A stretch of 64,000 nt of DNA from Scalindua sp964344685 (GTDB taxonomy: Bacteria; Planctomycetota; Brocadiia; Brocadiales; Scalinduaceae): contig CAYFOK010000001.1 in assembly GCA_964344685.1 (NCBI GenBank), positions 124,001 to 188,000 of the forward strand, written 5' to 3'. The notes below the pieces were generated by a model. It was not told the origin of the DNA. It saw only the letters and a list, made by a program, of their open reading frames with translations, and made no database searches. Shown here piece after piece: positions 62,280-64,000 of this stretch. Position 1 is the first letter of the stretch. Every line of letters starts with the position of its first letter. The position numbers were made by a program, and so were the translations under genes.

Positions 62280-63455
62280 ATGAAGATAAAAATAATAGGA
62301 GTCACCGGTTGCCGTTCTGAATACGATATAATTTATTCTGTCTTGAAGGAAATGCAGAAAAATGGAAGTTTTGATGTCTCCTTAATTGTGTGCGGAGCTC
62401 ATCTATCCGGTAACTTTGGTTATACAGTTTCTGAAATTGAGAGAGATGGGTTCTTAATTGCCGATCGTATTCATAACCTTATAGACAGCGATCTTGAAGC
62501 AGGTAAGGCTAAAGGGGCCGGTCTCCTGATGGCAGGGTTGAGTGATTCCCTGGATCGTCTTCAACCTGATTACGTAATAGTTGTTGGTGATAGAGAAGAG
62601 GCCGTCGTGACAGGCCTTGTCTGTACCTATTTAGGGATCCCTCTAATACATCTTTGTGGCGGAGATAGTACCAGCCCTAAAGCAGGAGATGTAGACGAAC
62701 CAGTCAGGCATGCAACCTCAAAGCTGGCATCTCTTCATTTTACAATGAATGATGAACACCGGGAACGGCTGCTCAAGATGGGGGAGGAGCCATGGCGGGT
62801 ACACAGCACCGGGAATCCTGCTCTTGACCGTTTTGATGATGTTGAAAGTATGCATAAGAAAGAAATTCTAGAATATTTCCAATTTAACGATGAGGAGGAC
62901 ATGGATAAACCGTTGATTCTGGTTATCCAGCATGTTATCAGCGGTGAGGTTGCAGACGGCGCAAAGCAAATCGGAAATACTCTTGAAGCGGTCACAGGGC
63001 TAGAATGTAACTGTATTATAAACTATCCCAATAGTGATATGGGAAGCAGGGAGATGATCAGCGTTATAGAAAATTATAGAAAATTGCCTAATGTCAGAGT
63101 AACCAGGAATATTCCAAGAGTAGAGTTTGTTAACCTGCTTAGAAATATTGATTTGTTAGTCGGAAATTCAAGTATGGCTTTATTAGAGGGTTCATTTTTG
63201 AAAATACCAGCTATTAATGTAGGCGAACGAAATCTTAACAGGACGAATGGCGGTAATGTTGTTTTTGTTGATGCTGAAGTTGCGAAGATACAAGAAAAGA
63301 TTAATGGTATTGTCTTTGGTAATGAATCATCTAAAATATTAAGGAATTGCAGGCAGGTTTATGGTGATGGTAAAGCGGCAGAGAAGATAGTGGATATCAT
63401 GAAGAGACTGAATAGGACAAGAAGAGAATTAACCGCTAAAAATATTACTTATTAA
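62280..63455 (+). CDS. neuC: UDP-N-acetylglucosamine 2-epimerase (hydrolysing), NeuC/LegG-like
   Basis: The 391 residues match hydrolysing epimerases that release ManNAc or its diacetamido analogue from the UDP sugar. They show TGCRSEYDIIYSVLKEM (9-25), VVGDREEAVV (101-110), HLCGGDSTS...DEPVRHATSKLA (124-150 region) and NSSMALLEGSFLKIP (about 302-316) for UDP binding. HxxGGE is here HLCGGD, a conservative change. ATG 62280 is preferred to 62241 because the protein then begins with the family beta-strand and no overlap occurs. The product is the expected substrate for the NeuB at 52623. Confidence 0.9.
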   Translation: MKIKIIGVTGCRSEYDIIYSVLKEMQKNGSFDVSLIVCGAHLSGNFGYTVSEIERDGFLIADRIHNLIDSDLEAGKAKGAGLLMAGLSDSLDRLQPDYVIVVGDREEAVVTGLVCTYLGIPLIHLCGGDSTSPKAGDVDEPVRHATSKLASLHFTMNDEHRERLLKMGEEPWRVHSTGNPALDRFDDVESMHKKEILEYFQFNDEEDMDKPLILVIQHVISGEVADGAKQIGNTLEAVTGLECNCIINYPNSDMGSREMISVIENYRKLPNVRVTRNIPRVEFVNLLRNIDLLVGNSSMALLEGSFLKIPAINVGERNLNRTNGGNVVFVDAEVAKIQEKINGIVFGNESSKILRNCRQVYGDGKAAEKIVDIMKRLNRTRRELTAKNITY

Positions 63456-63485
63456 AGATTTTGGTTAATCAGGAAATCAAACTGT

Positions 63486-64000
63486 ATGAATGAAACGATT
63501 AAGCTAGATAGAAAAGAGGAGATGAAGGCATATATGGAGAATTTTAAAGATATGCCGGATCGACTTCTGAAATATAACGAGATCCTTCTAGAAGGTGAGG
63601 ATGCCAGTCCCGAGTGTTACCAGGATACTATGTCTTATCGCCGTTTAGCTGTTGCCTTGACTACGCGTTGTAATCTGGCCTGTAAGTGGTGCTATCGGTT
63701 TGATCCTAAATATAAAAGCGTTTTAGATATGGATCTTGACTTTAATGTTTTTCAGGAATTTGTAAAAAACACAAAATCAAGGTTCAGGATGTTTCATTTA
63801 GCCGGACTGGGAGAGGTTACTTTGTATCCAAGATTGATAGAGGCCATCAGGTTGTCTAAGGAACTTTCGGAGAACGTAAAATTTACAAGTAATGGAGTAC
63901 TGCTTACTCCAGAAAACATAAGACAGTACATTGAAGCGGGGTTAACTCACATAGAGATAAGCGTTGATGCTTTTGACAAAGAAAAGCTTATGGAATTTCG
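63486..64000 (+). CDS. Radical SAM protein, truncated by window end
   Basis: An open frame runs from ATG 63486 to the window edge (about 171 codons seen). Near residues 61-70 it has Cys-x3-Cys-x2-Cys in TTRCNLACKWCYR, followed by HLAGLGEVTLYP and KFTSNGVLLT, the GGE-like and Thr-Ser-Asn-Gly segments of SPASM-type radical SAM enzymes. A Shine-Dalgarno-like AGGAA lies about nine bases upstream. The C-terminal auxiliary cluster, if any, is outside the window. It continues the epimerase operon. Confidence 0.85.
   Translation, partial: MNETIKLDRKEEMKAYMENFKDMPDRLLKYNEILLEGEDASPECYQDTMSYRRLAVALTTRCNLACKWCYRFDPKYKSVLDMDLDFNVFQEFVKNTKSRFRMFHLAGLGEVTLYPRLIEAIRLSKELSENVKFTSNGVLLTPENIRQYIEAGLTHIEISVDAFDKEKLMEF

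Noticed and set aside
1..64000. CRISPR arrays, insertion sequences, tRNA or rRNA genes, phage genes
   Set aside because: No repeat-spacer pattern, transposase or integrase motif, or tRNA-like cloverleaf was seen on either strand.

Overview
The window is a 64 kb single-direction gene run: about 50 protein-coding genes, all on the + strand, most separated by fewer than 60 bases and several overlapping by 4 bases (ATGA). It holds one surface-glycan locus dominated by nonulosonic (sialic-acid-like) sugar synthesis. Base composition is moderately AT-rich (roughly 40% GC by eye). About a quarter of the starts are GTG or TTG, and Shine-Dalgarno motifs are often weak. The wealth of radical SAM enzymes, a KdsB-type cytidylyltransferase and ulosonic acid chemistry suggest a Gram-negative-type, probably anaerobic bacterium. 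I cannot name the phylum; an anammox-type planctomycete or a similar deep anaerobe is only a guess.

Layout. 1-5.5 kb: tail of an unknown gene, then pseB, pseC, an aldo/keto reductase and a cytidylyltransferase/class III aminotransferase fusion. 5.6-9.3 kb: a promoter-led group of radical SAM/SPASM enzyme, ATP-grasp ligase and B12-type radical SAM enzyme; the last carries a G9 tract. 9.4-11.9 kb: pseG, pseI and a PseH-like acetyltransferase, which complete a pseudaminic acid pathway apart from a clear dedicated PseF. 11.9-22.9 kb: Gfo/Idh dehydrogenase plus DegT aminotransferase, GT-B/capsule-type proteins, an ABC exporter, methyltransferases and a SPASM enzyme. 23-31 kb: a GT2-methyltransferase fusion, a radical SAM enzyme, a YfhO-like membrane protein, a methyltransferase and a capsule-type protein. 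31-42.5 kb: a second sugar-acid module with Gfo/Idh, Ldh2-type dehydrogenase, NeuA-like enzyme, GT2-cytidylyltransferase fusion, radical SAM enzyme, HpaI aldolase, DmpG-like aldolase fused to a GT42/DUF115-like domain, LdpA-like Fe-S protein, HAD phosphatase and KdsB-like cytidylyltransferase. 42.5-47.9 kb: capsule-type protein, GT2, RmlD-like reductase and GT39-like membrane protein, closed by a good intrinsic terminator at 47898-47931.

48-64 kb is a separate unit. It opens with a 1240-residue radical SAM + GT4 + GT4 fusion. A PIG-L deacetylase, a second NeuB, a radical SAM enzyme, a 399-residue orphan, an Ntn-hydrolase/methyltransferase fusion, an acyl carrier protein, an amino-acid-type adenylation enzyme, a GNAT-like protein, another radical SAM enzyme, a NeuC/LegG-type epimerase and a truncated radical SAM gene follow. 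I infer that this unit makes a second nonulosonic acid whose amino group is deacetylated and re-acylated with an activated amino or other acid. It is the best candidate here for an undescribed system.

No tRNA, rRNA, CRISPR, insertion sequence or gap longer than 300 bases was found.
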